A DNA stretch of 64,000 bases from Sulfurirhabdus sp043759595 (GTDB taxonomy: Bacteria; Pseudomonadota; Gammaproteobacteria; Burkholderiales; SMCO01), in assembly GCA_043759595.1 (NCBI GenBank), contig JAYVLG010000042.1:40048-104047 (forward strand), read 5' to 3'. The notes beneath the pieces are model-generated. The model did not search any database, was not told where the DNA came from, and was given only the letters and a program-made list of their open reading frames with translations. The stretch's first letter is position 1. The number at the start of each line of letters is the position of its first letter. A program made the translations under genes and the position numbers. Shown here piece by piece: positions 25,283-33,361 of this stretch.

Positions 25283-26017
25283 TTATTTTGGGTCCTGAAG
25301 CAACTGACGAATCACCTCGCCGGCCAGCATCAACCCGAAAAGTGGTGGCATGTAACTGATTGTGCCATTAACTGCACGTGGACGACCTTGCCCATCAACC
25401 GGTTCAGGAGGAAGCGGCGCACTGCCTTTTTCATCAGAAAAAACCGTCAGCACTCCTTTTTTGATTCCATGACGCTGCAAGCGTTTGCGCATCACCCGAG
25501 CTAAAGGGCACATGCTAGTCTTGCTGATATCTGCCAACTGAATAGAAGCCGGATTTAATTTATTTCCCGCCCCCATACTGGAAGCCACTTTTAATCCACG
25601 CTGCACGCTGGTAGCAACCAGTGCCACTTTGCAGGCCAGCGAATCAATCGCATCGATCACGTAATCCACGTCATGGGGTACATGATCATGCACATTTTCC
25701 GTTGTCAGAAATGCGCGATGTATGACCACCTCACATTCCGGGTTAATGTCCTTGATGCGCGCCTGCATCAATTCCGCTTTGGATTGGCCTACGGTAGAGA
25801 GTAACGCCGGCAATTGACGGTTGATATTACTGGTCGCTATCTTGTCGTGATCTACCAGAGTGAGACGTCCAATTCCTGCACGGGCCAGTGCTTCAGCACA
25901 ATATGAGCCAACACCGCCCAACCCTGCTACAAATATATGTTTACCTGCCAGCAAGGCAATGCCTTCATCGCCAAGAAGAATGTGAGTACGCTCGAACTGG
26001 GGGGGGATTGCTTTCAT
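25283..26017 (-). CDS. tcdA: tRNA threonylcarbamoyladenosine dehydratase
   Basis: A 244-residue ThiF/E1-like enzyme (formerly YgdL/CsdL) that converts t6A37 to cyclic ct6A in tRNAs decoding ANN codons, using ATP. Visible: the Rossmann nucleotide site VAGLGGVGSYCAEALARAGIG (read in pieces), LVDHDKIATSNINRQL (ATP/Mg contact), DAIDSLACKVAL, and the C-terminal QGRPRAVNGTISYMPPLFGL. Its length fits the family. It usually works with the CsdA-CsdE cysteine desulfurase pair, which is not in the window. Confidence 0.93.
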   Translation of the reverse strand: MKAIPPQFERTHILLGDEGIALLAGKHIFVAGLGGVGSYCAEALARAGIGRLTLVDHDKIATSNINRQLPALLSTVGQSKAELMQARIKDINPECEVVIHRAFLTTENVHDHVPHDVDYVIDAIDSLACKVALVATSVQRGLKVASSMGAGNKLNPASIQLADISKTSMCPLARVMRKRLQRHGIKKGVLTVFSDEKGSAPLPPEPVDGQGRPRAVNGTISYMPPLFGLMLAGEVIRQLLQDPK

Positions 26018-26674
26018 GGGTAAAGTTTACCTGCTTTCACTTTTAGTTGCACCTGAGTACATTTATCCAAACGCCATTCAATGTCAGATATGCCGAAATA
26101 CAACTTGCCGGGAAATCAAACCAATGACAATGCAAGATACGTCTGAATAATCCTGGAAACCTTAGTTGGATGGGTTGGAGTGTGTTGTTTTTGGAGTGCA
26201 GGGCAAGGCGCACTGACGCAGAATGGTCATTCCATTTCAAGACGTTGCAATGCCGCCCTGCGCTACGAAAACTGTGCAATCCAACCCATAGCGGTCTCAA
26301 CAACCTGGTGAATCAGGGAATCATTAAAAATGCTATTAGAATTATTTTGTTAAATGTTACGTTTAGCAGTTAACTGAGGTTTCTCAGGATAATTGACTGT
26401 GTGCAAAATTTGGTTGGAAATGAGAATATTCCAAATCAAAATCCGGTATTTCCGTAGCATGACCTCTGGTTGGAATAACACTTTCATGTCGCCAGATTAT
26501 TGTTTCACTCCTGGTTGGAAATCAGGAAATTCTCTGACGGCGTCTGGCAGCACCTGACCCGTTTGAGCCGGTCATCTCTTGCCGTCAAACGTCCGTTCAG
26601 AAGCGTAAAGCAGTCAGATATTTGGTTTCAGATGGTTGTACGCACGTCCCTCTTGATAACTGTGGTTGAAGAAA
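26018..26674. other. Intergenic region with dispersed repeat (family B, copy 1)
   Basis: No gene is supported. A dispersed repeat fills 26161-26387. Further right, TGGTTGGAA occurs three times (26411, 26467, 26512) at unequal spacing; it is not a CRISPR array. Confidence 0.55.
26161..26387. repeat. Dispersed repeat family B, copy 1
   Basis: Begins CTTAGTTGGATGGGTTGGAG and ends GTTAACTGAGGTTTCTCAG, with an inner segment GAATCAGGGAATCATTAAA. The copy at 62174-62323 matches both ends closely. This copy has about 75 extra bases after GGTTGGAGTG, themselves rich in short inverted pieces. Confidence 0.78.
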
Positions 26675-27427
26675 CTAAGCAATGGTACGAAATAGGAAAA
26701 CTGCACCCACTAAGATGCAAAGTATTCCAACGAATTTTTTAAGGATCTGTGCATCGACGATGTGAGCAATATGGGCACCGAAAAATACGCCTCCTATTTC
26801 AAAGGGGGTAATTAATCCAGCGACTCCAAAATCGATTGATCCGTAACGAAGATTACCTAATGTACCTGATGTCGCTCCCACTATCTGAATAACCTGGCTT
26901 ACTCCGATGGCTGTCAAGGCGGGAAATCCAGATAAAACCATTAAGGGCACAGATAACGCTGGACCACCAACTCCTGTCAGTCCGGAACCAAATCCGGCCA
27001 CAGCGCCAATGCCTACCAATAGAAAGCGTTGCCTTCGAGCATGGCGCCCCCTTACGGCATGCGCTACCTTATCGCCGGCCCGAAGCGTATAAATTCCTGA
27101 AAAGATGATAATGATGGCCAAAATAAACGCCAAGAAATGGGCGTTCAACCTTGAATTTACCGATGCACCTAAAAAACCCGCAACTGCCGCTCCAGCGCAA
27201 ACCGGTTTCACTAATTCCCAATCAATACTTCCTTGCCGCTGAAAAAAAATCGTGCCGGCAACCCCGGCAAAAATAAATGTAAATAACGAAGTTGCCATAC
27301 TCTTTTGGATTGCCATGTCGGCAAGTATTGTTAATGCCGAAGGAAGCAAAATCCCACCGACCCCAACAGACCCAACAAGTATTCCTACACCAACAGCTGC
27401 GAACAATAGCGCAAAGATCGCTAACAT
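26675..27427 (-). CDS. TauE/SafE family anion (sulfite) exporter
   Basis: A 250-residue polytopic membrane protein of the TSUP/TauE-SafE family with about eight hydrophobic segments. Typical motifs: GILVGSVGVGGILLPSAL at the N-terminus and GFGSGLTGVGGPALSVPLMV in the second half, the internal duplication of the family. Members export sulfite, sulfoacetate or related anions, though many are uncharacterised. I choose the ATG at 27427 because the hydrophobic first segment starts there; the longer frame overlaps the DUF971 gene. It is the last gene of the long minus-strand cluster, fitting export of a product made by that pathway (inference). Confidence 0.82.
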   Translation of the reverse strand: MLAIFALLFAAVGVGILVGSVGVGGILLPSALTILADMAIQKSMATSLFTFIFAGVAGTIFFQRQGSIDWELVKPVCAGAAVAGFLGASVNSRLNAHFLAFILAIIIIFSGIYTLRAGDKVAHAVRGRHARRQRFLLVGIGAVAGFGSGLTGVGGPALSVPLMVLSGFPALTAIGVSQVIQIVGATSGTLGNLRYGSIDFGVAGLITPFEIGGVFFGAHIAHIVDAQILKKFVGILCILVGAVFLFRTIA

Positions 27428-27515
27428 AATTGTGTTACTCCAAGCGATCGATTTGAAGAATGAATTAGCTCTATATTTAGAGTGAACGCATTTCCCAAAC
27501 TGGGAGGTGGAAACA

Positions 27516-27815
27516 TTACACCGTGCGCCCAAGCTGTCTCAAATAATCCCAAGGGAAAATTCCCCGGTCATGTTGATCATCAAAACAGAATTGGACGGCA
27601 TAAGCTCCTACAGGGATTATCTTCAGGATACGTATATTTTCTGAATGGCTAATCATGCTTGGCCCGCCAGATTCCCGCCGACAATCCGTGCAGCGGCAGG
27701 CCCGCCGCAAATCCACGTCTTTAATACGTGCGATGGAACCGTCACTCCAAATAATCTCCAGCTCGCTGGAAGCCAAAAGTTGTCGGATCTCGATTGGTGC
27801 AGGTTCATTTTGCAC
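27516..27815 (-). CDS. DUF971 (gamma-butyrobetaine hydroxylase N-domain-like) protein
   Basis: A 99-residue protein made of a single DUF971 domain. Motifs: LEIIWSDGSIARIKDVDLRRACRC, CTDCRRESGG (the metal-binding cysteines) and the closing IIPVGAYAVQFCFDDQHDRGIFPWDYLRQL. This domain also occurs N-terminal in gamma-butyrobetaine hydroxylase and C-terminal in the HCF101-type Fe-S scaffold proteins, hinting at a metal or Fe-S handling role. It starts 2 bases after the stop of the 1189-residue oxidoreductase, so the two are tightly coupled. A link to maturing the cluster's Fe-S enzymes is inference. Confidence 0.88.
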   Translation of the reverse strand: MQNEPAPIEIRQLLASSELEIIWSDGSIARIKDVDLRRACRCTDCRRESGGPSMISHSENIRILKIIPVGAYAVQFCFDDQHDRGIFPWDYLRQLGRTV

Positions 27816-27817
27816 AG

Positions 27818-30800
27818 TTACTCTCCTTGATCCATGTGCTGCACCGCTGTGTCTTCAGTATCAATCACATGACTTTCTTCACTCAATCGGCATTCCATAT
27901 CGTTCAGAAGATACGACAACCACAAATTGCTAATCTTTTCCTGAACGCTGTTTTGTCCTTGACGCGCCTTGAGATTGCCAAAATCCACTGAAAATAGAGG
28001 TTGATGGTGATTAAAGCAAGAGAACACAACCCCACTTGGTTGCCTAGTCTCTGGGTCATGATGCTGGCACAGGCACTGGGCACAGACTTCCTTCATCATG
28101 CACTGCATTGGGCTATTCACTGCCACAAGCGCCTTAAGCTGGGGTTTCAGCATATGCCGTAGCGTAGTGCGCAATGCTGTGGACATGCGCTCCATCGCAG
28201 CAGGACTGTCTGACACTAGCAAAGTATCCGTTAGCGCGAGCCAGTTAGAATACGTTCCCTCAGTTTCTAGACAAGCACTGATAAAATCCTCAATCCCGTG
28301 CGCGAAACAGATATCCTGCGACCGACCGCATTTGAGTGCTGGCCCTTCGTCAAGAATCCATATCGCTTGGTCAGATAGAATTTCCATTACTGCTTGCACG
28401 GGCTTTGCTTTTTGCCAATCCCTGAAATGCCCTATGAATATAATTCGGTTTCCTGCAGCACGCCATGCGGCACTGCCATCGATGGTACTTGTTACGGCTG
28501 AATGCCCCCCCATCACCGTGATAGTCTGGCCTTGTGGAATAGGCAGACCTGTTCCGGATGGCCCCATCAGAACCACTGGTTCGCCTACAGGTAGCCGGGC
28601 AGCAATACGACTGGTTACGCCGACTTCGTTGACAAGCAATTTTATTTCTCCCGATTGCTTGTCAACGTCGATCCCGTCGATCGCCATGCCTTCCATTTGC
28701 AGCACAGTCTCAAGAACCCGGTCAGCGCTGGCGTGGAAATTCTGCAATCGGTAAATCTGCCCAGGCTGCCAGTTTCGGGCGGCCTGGGGCGCTCGTACCG
28801 TTACACTTACCACGTTGCCGCCCAACCGCTCTACGTGGGTCACAACAGGACAAAGCCACACATCCAGGTTTCCCACGAAATGATCCCAAGCGCTATTCTT
28901 ATTTGTTGTTAGGTCAACCGGTTCACGCAACCGCTCCTCGAACAGCGCCGCGATCTCACGCGCACCACGTTTTCCGGAAGCCATTGCCTTCACCACGCTA
29001 CCTTGAAACTGAGGGTGATTATCGCCGTAGATGCTGATTCTGTGATCATCATTTTGGTAAGAAGTCAGGAACCCAACATCCTCACTCTTACAATTTCCTT
29101 GCTTGGCAGCCCTGCGCAATTCGGACTCGCCTGCCTCTTGTTTGTGCGTCGCAAAATACTTGCCCTCCATTTCGAACACACCGGGGTGTTCGCGATTGTA
29201 AACCGTGTTTGGGCTGCTGCCCGCAGCAACGAACACCGAGCGCGCAGCAAGTTCGATTTGCTCCCCATTGTCCGTCCAACCTCCATCAACGCTCTTTACA
29301 CGTTGACGAAACAGCATCCCTTTGACGTGACCCGCTTCATCGAGTACTGCATCAGTCGGGTCCAGGCCCTCCGCGTAATAGATACCTTCCTGCAGGGCCT
29401 TTTCAATCTCCTCGTGGTTCCTCAGATAGGCAGGTGATTCGTTCATTGCACGACGGTAAACCACGGTAACGCCACCCCATGATTGCAGTAACGGCGTGAA
29501 ATTGGGCGCTTCATCTACAGATATTGCGCGGAGTTGCTCAGCACGAACCTTCCTGCCGTGCGCCAGATATTCTTCGAAAATAACTTGTTCAACAGGACTG
29601 AGATTGGGCTCCCACCGACCGGCCTTAGAAAGCGTTTCATGCCGCTCCAGCAATTTTTCGACCTGTTGCACATAATATGCCAGGACTTCGGTTGCTGTAT
29701 CAATTGCGCTAAGTCCACCACCAATGACCAGCGACGGAAGTCGAACTTGCAGATTAGCCAGACTGTCCTTCTTTGATGCGCCGGTCAGTTGCAATGCCAT
29801 CAGGAAATCGCTTGCCTGGCGGATGCCATGCGCCAGATTGTTCTTTATCGGGATTACTGTAGGCTTGCCGGCACCAGTAGCCAAGGCAATATGTTCAAAA
29901 CCGAACCTCCACGCATCCTCTATGGTCATGGTGCCGCCGAAACGAACGCCACCGTAAACACGAAAGAATCGATTGCGTGCTAGCGTAAGATAAACAAGTT
30001 TAAGGAAATTCTTGTCCCATCGAACAGTGATGCCATATTCGGCCACGCCACCGAACCCTGTCATGACGCGCTCATCAAGGCGTTCATTCAAGATGGCTAC
30101 GTGTTCTATTGGAGCGGGAGTCTTGCCGTCAGATCCCGTCCATGCTTCGTCGAGCGGTTCAATCTTCAAACCGTCAATTGCCACCACGCCAAATCCAGCC
30201 TGCAAGAGATGATATGACAGATTGAACCCTGCCGGACCCACTCCGACGCAAAGAATTTTTGTGCCGTGATGAGGAAGCGCATATGGACGGGCTCGGTTGA
30301 GCGGGTTCCATCGTGTGAGCAGATAATATATTTCGAACCCCCAAGGCCAGGTCAGAATATCTGTCAGTATCCGGGTCTCAATCTGCGGAATATCGACCGG
30401 ATCCTGCTTCTGATAAATGCAGCCTTTCATGCAATCATTGCATATTCGATTGCCGGTGGCGGGTACTAAAGGGTTATCTATCATGATCACAGCCAGTGCG
30501 CCCAGCGTATAGGCGTCCAACTTCAGCGTGTGCGCTTCTGATATGCGCTCCTCCAGTGGGCATCCAGTCAACTCGACGCCGAGTGAATTGACACGAAAGC
30601 CCCCATTTTCCTTGTCAGGAAATCCCTTGGAACAAAAGTCACCTTCGTGGCTATGGCAGTAAACACAGTAATGAACATGGTCCATCGTTTCGCGCAAATT
30701 GAACCGAGGGTCTGTTAGCCCGAATCCGTCACGCCGACGCTGCCGCTCTGGAAGTCCGCCAACACGCCCGGACGGATCGTTCTCCAGGGGTACCGTCGGA

Positions 30801-31387
30801 ACCAGTTTCATATATTCGATTTTATGAGGTAACTTGAAACTGACCCAGCCTGCTACGCATTTCCTGCCTTCCGGAGTGCTATATGCCGCACAGGCCCATT
30901 CTTCAAGCAAGTTAAGTATATCGTCTGCCCCTGACTCTGTAGCCAGCACCCAAAGTTGCGCGACAGCAAGTTCCCGATCGGCCTGATGCTGCGAACCTAA
31001 TCGATGCTCAAGCAGCTCGTCCAGTACCTCAAATGAGCGCATGGCCGTATACTTTCGACGCACGCGCGACTTGATAAACTTTTCCTTAAAGACATGAATG
31101 GGCGCGTCAAACAACTGTTGTCGTTGTAAGCAGCTGCGCGTTCCCTCAACACCGAAAGCATCGACCAGAAAATCTTCAAGATGCCGGGCTGCATTGATCA
31201 GCAAGTCAGACTCTTCTACCGCATTCATCTCCACACCATTTCTATACGCTTGGAAACGTGTAGCAAGCTCGCTTTCGCGATCATCAATGAAGTCCATGAA
31301 CAGCGCATCCAGCACGGGCAAACGCTCCGCTTCGTAAATATCCTCGTACTTAAAGCCGGGCAGTCTCAATTCGAATAATGTCGTCAT
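27818..31387 (-). CDS. Nfn-like fused FAD/NAD(P)/Fe-S oxidoreductase
   Basis: A 1189-residue multidomain flavoprotein. Residues 1-235 are helical and unassigned. About 240-335 carry a GltD/NfnL-type Fe-S domain (CVYCHSHEGDFCSKGF and CNDCMKGCIYQ). About 375-850 form the two-dinucleotide domain, with FAD site VGVGPAGFN and NAD(P) site VIGGGLSAIDTATE, plus YRRAMNESPA and VFVAAGSSPNT. About 865-1110 are a PyrK/NfnS-like ferredoxin-reductase domain (RAPQAARNWQPGQIYRL, GPSGTGLPIPQG), followed near 1110-1125 by a Cys cluster (CMMKEVCAQCLCQ) fit for a [2Fe-2S] centre. This is the NfnAB (NADH-dependent ferredoxin:NADP+ oxidoreductase) architecture in one chain. It probably exchanges electrons between the cluster's ferredoxins and NAD(P)H; bifurcation is unproven. 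Confidence 0.85.
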   Translation of the reverse strand: MTTLFELRLPGFKYEDIYEAERLPVLDALFMDFIDDRESELATRFQAYRNGVEMNAVEESDLLINAARHLEDFLVDAFGVEGTRSCLQRQQLFDAPIHVFKEKFIKSRVRRKYTAMRSFEVLDELLEHRLGSQHQADRELAVAQLWVLATESGADDILNLLEEWACAAYSTPEGRKCVAGWVSFKLPHKIEYMKLVPTVPLENDPSGRVGGLPERQRRRDGFGLTDPRFNLRETMDHVHYCVYCHSHEGDFCSKGFPDKENGGFRVNSLGVELTGCPLEERISEAHTLKLDAYTLGALAVIMIDNPLVPATGNRICNDCMKGCIYQKQDPVDIPQIETRILTDILTWPWGFEIYYLLTRWNPLNRARPYALPHHGTKILCVGVGPAGFNLSYHLLQAGFGVVAIDGLKIEPLDEAWTGSDGKTPAPIEHVAILNERLDERVMTGFGGVAEYGITVRWDKNFLKLVYLTLARNRFFRVYGGVRFGGTMTIEDAWRFGFEHIALATGAGKPTVIPIKNNLAHGIRQASDFLMALQLTGASKKDSLANLQVRLPSLVIGGGLSAIDTATEVLAYYVQQVEKLLERHETLSKAGRWEPNLSPVEQVIFEEYLAHGRKVRAEQLRAISVDEAPNFTPLLQSWGGVTVVYRRAMNESPAYLRNHEEIEKALQEGIYYAEGLDPTDAVLDEAGHVKGMLFRQRVKSVDGGWTDNGEQIELAARSVFVAAGSSPNTVYNREHPGVFEMEGKYFATHKQEAGESELRRAAKQGNCKSEDVGFLTSYQNDDHRISIYGDNHPQFQGSVVKAMASGKRGAREIAALFEERLREPVDLTTNKNSAWDHFVGNLDVWLCPVVTHVERLGGNVVSVTVRAPQAARNWQPGQIYRLQNFHASADRVLETVLQMEGMAIDGIDVDKQSGEIKLLVNEVGVTSRIAARLPVGEPVVLMGPSGTGLPIPQGQTITVMGGHSAVTSTIDGSAAWRAAGNRIIFIGHFRDWQKAKPVQAVMEILSDQAIWILDEGPALKCGRSQDICFAHGIEDFISACLETEGTYSNWLALTDTLLVSDSPAAMERMSTALRTTLRHMLKPQLKALVAVNSPMQCMMKEVCAQCLCQHHDPETRQPSGVVFSCFNHHQPLFSVDFGNLKARQGQNSVQEKISNLWLSYLLNDMECRLSEESHVIDTEDTAVQHMDQGE

Positions 31388-31483
31388 TTATTTCTCCTAA
31401 TACGATATAAACTGGTCGGTTATGCGCCCCATGATTCACTTTCGAGCGCCCTATCCAAGTCACAGTCAAACCTCATGACAGAA

Positions 31484-31500
31484 CATGTCATTACAAGTAA
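31484..31500. promoter_or_regulatory. Candidate GntR operator upstream of the Nfn-like gene
   Basis: Read on the minus strand this is TTACTTGTAATGACATG, matching 15 of 17 positions of the site before the GntR gene (39138-39154). It lies about 97 bases upstream of the oxidoreductase start. An overlapping inverted repeat, ATGACA-GAACA-TGTCAT, spans 31475-31491. Confidence 0.6.
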
Positions 31501-31511
31501 GGCGAGAATAT

Positions 31512-31531
31512 AGCCAGGCATCGGCCTGGCT
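31512..31531. repeat. Perfect hairpin between the ABC ATPase gene and the Nfn-like gene
   Basis: AGCCAGGC (31512-31519) pairs perfectly with GCCTGGCT (31524-31531) around ATCG. On the minus strand it follows the ATPase stop by 14 bases. No T-run follows, so it may be an RNA-processing or partial terminator element that separates expression of the transporter from the oxidoreductase. Confidence 0.6.
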
Positions 31532-31545
31532 CCAAAGCGTATTGG

Positions 31546-32403
31546 TTAAATGAGCTCCGCCACGCCTTCTGGCCCAACTTCCATGCCAAACCCGCCCATC
31601 CCCTCTTTGAGCTCTCCACCCATGGCTTTGAAACTTTCGTCGCGAATAAGCTCATGAAGCTGCCGTTTCAGCGTGAGAAATTCATTTGACGTAGTCATTT
31701 CCGCAACGCGTGGCCGGGGCAGCGGCACTTCTATTTCTGCCTTAATTCGGCCGGGCCTTGCAGTCATCACATAGACCTTGTCAGAGAGGAAAATCGACTC
31801 GTCAATATCGTGCGTAATGAAAAGTACAGAGAGCCGAAATCGTTGCCACATATTCGTCAGTATTTGCTGCATCACGACACGCGTCTGTGCATCCAGCGCA
31901 CCGAAAGGCTCATCCATCAGCAGCACCTGCGGACTGGTTGCCAACGCACGAACAATGCCGACGCGTTGTTTCATTCCCCCTGACAACTGATCCGGATAAT
32001 GATTTTCAAATGCGAGTAATCCGGCCAGACCAAGAAGCGTTCTGGCTGATGTTTCACGCTCATTACTCTGGCGCCCTTGCATTTTCAAGCCGAACTCCAC
32101 ATTTTTTCGAACCGTCATCCATGGAAACAGCGAATACTGTTGAAATACCATGCCACGTTCGGCACCCGGCTCATTCACCTCCTTGCCATCAACCCGAACA
32201 CTACCATCAGAGCGTTTGACGAATCCTGCTACCACATTAAGCAGGGTCGACTTTCCACATCCCGATGGGCCTAGAATTGAGACAAATTCACCTGGCTTCA
32301 CGTCAATCGTCACATTACTGACAGCCTCGACCACGTTCGCACCCTTGCCGAAGCGAACTTCCAGATTACTGATTTCAACTTTACCCTTGTGTGCGTCCGT
32401 CAT
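31546..32403 (-). CDS. ABC transporter ATPase, nitrate/sulfonate/taurine type
   Basis: A 285-residue importer ATPase of the SsuB/TauB/NrtD family. Walker A is GPSGCGKST (about residues 44-52), the Q-loop is MVFQQYSLFPW, the signature is LSGGMKQRV, Walker B is VLLMDEPFGALD, and the H-loop is FITHDID. It energises the permease encoded just upstream, whose stop overlaps its start by four bases. The C-terminal tail (about 240-285) is longer than usual and Gly/Met/Glu-rich. Substrate class is inferred from the binding protein. Confidence 0.92.
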   Translation of the reverse strand: MTDAHKGKVEISNLEVRFGKGANVVEAVSNVTIDVKPGEFVSILGPSGCGKSTLLNVVAGFVKRSDGSVRVDGKEVNEPGAERGMVFQQYSLFPWMTVRKNVEFGLKMQGRQSNERETSARTLLGLAGLLAFENHYPDQLSGGMKQRVGIVRALATSPQVLLMDEPFGALDAQTRVVMQQILTNMWQRFRLSVLFITHDIDESIFLSDKVYVMTARPGRIKAEIEVPLPRPRVAEMTTSNEFLTLKRQLHELIRDESFKAMGGELKEGMGGFGMEVGPEGVAELI

Positions 32404-33359
32404 ACTTTGTTTCCTCCACTTTCATTTACCCAAGGCATGACCATACGTCCAACCAAACGTATCGCCCCACTGCAACCCAGACCAAGGAATCCGATCACGA
32501 TCATGCCAATAACGATGTCCGGGTACTGAATCAGGGAATAAGCCTCCCACGTGAAATACCCGATCCCGTATTGGCCAGAAATCATTTCTGCTGCGATCAA
32601 TGATACCCACGCCACTCCCATACCAACCGACAAACCCGTGAAGATATGCGGCAATGCCGCAGGCAAAATTACCTGTCGTAATAATGCAGGTTCTCCTGCT
32701 CCGAGACAACGTGCGGCTCGAATCAGTACTGGATCTACACTCTTTACCCCGTGCACAGTGCTGAGCAAAATAGGAAAGAAAGAACCAATAAACGTGATAA
32801 AGACGATACTGACCTCATTAGTCGGCCAAAGCATGATTGCCATGGGCACCCATGCGATAGCTGGAATTGGACGAAGAATTTCTAGAACCGGGTACATTAG
32901 TTGCCGCGCCAGACGATAACGCCCAATGATAAGGCCCAGAGTGACACCCAGAATCACCGCAACACCAAAGCCCAAAAGAATTCTCTTCAAACTGATCAGC
33001 ATATTATTAAAAAAAGTGTTGCTATGGCTTAATCTGACCGCTTCATTGAAGACGTCGTAAGGAGCCGGAATGTTGTTAAATCGAATATAGAAGTCAACTC
33101 GATATTTCACGGCTAGATACCAGATGCCAATGAACAATGCAATAGAGACAAGCCCAAGGACCGCCGAACCGACATTATGTACGAACCAATCAGACAAATT
33201 CTGCCAAGCCGCACTAACTGGAGTGGCCTTTACGGCCACTTCCTCCACTGGCTTGAAGATGGTACGAACCGGCTCCTTCTGGGGAGCAATGCTCACCTTA
33301 GGTGATACAACTGCACCGGTCGCTTCTGGTTTAAAGTTGGTCAACTCAGCGGTTTGCAT
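32400..33359 (-). CDS. ABC transporter permease, nitrate/sulfonate/taurine type
   Basis: A 319-residue inner-membrane permease of the SsuC/TauC/NrtB type. A 60-residue cytoplasmic N-terminal extension precedes six predicted membrane helices. The EAA coupling loop appears as IRAARCLGAGEPALLRQVILPAALPHIFTGL (in pieces, about residues 205-235). Other family motifs: LRPIPAIAWVPMAIM and GYFTWEAYSLIQ. It overlaps the ATPase gene and follows the binding-protein gene by two bases, so all three are one translational unit. Confidence 0.92.
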   Translation of the reverse strand: MQTAELTNFKPEATGAVVSPKVSIAPQKEPVRTIFKPVEEVAVKATPVSAAWQNLSDWFVHNVGSAVLGLVSIALFIGIWYLAVKYRVDFYIRFNNIPAPYDVFNEAVRLSHSNTFFNNMLISLKRILLGFGVAVILGVTLGLIIGRYRLARQLMYPVLEILRPIPAIAWVPMAIMLWPTNEVSIVFITFIGSFFPILLSTVHGVKSVDPVLIRAARCLGAGEPALLRQVILPAALPHIFTGLSVGMGVAWVSLIAAEMISGQYGIGYFTWEAYSLIQYPDIVIGMIVIGFLGLGCSGAIRLVGRMVMPWVNESGGNKV

Positions 33360-33361
33360 AC

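Noticed and set aside
26411..26520. TGGTTGGAA motif three times, CRISPR-like
   Set aside because: Only nine bases repeat, spacings are unequal (56 and 45 bases), there are no longer repeats and no cas genes.
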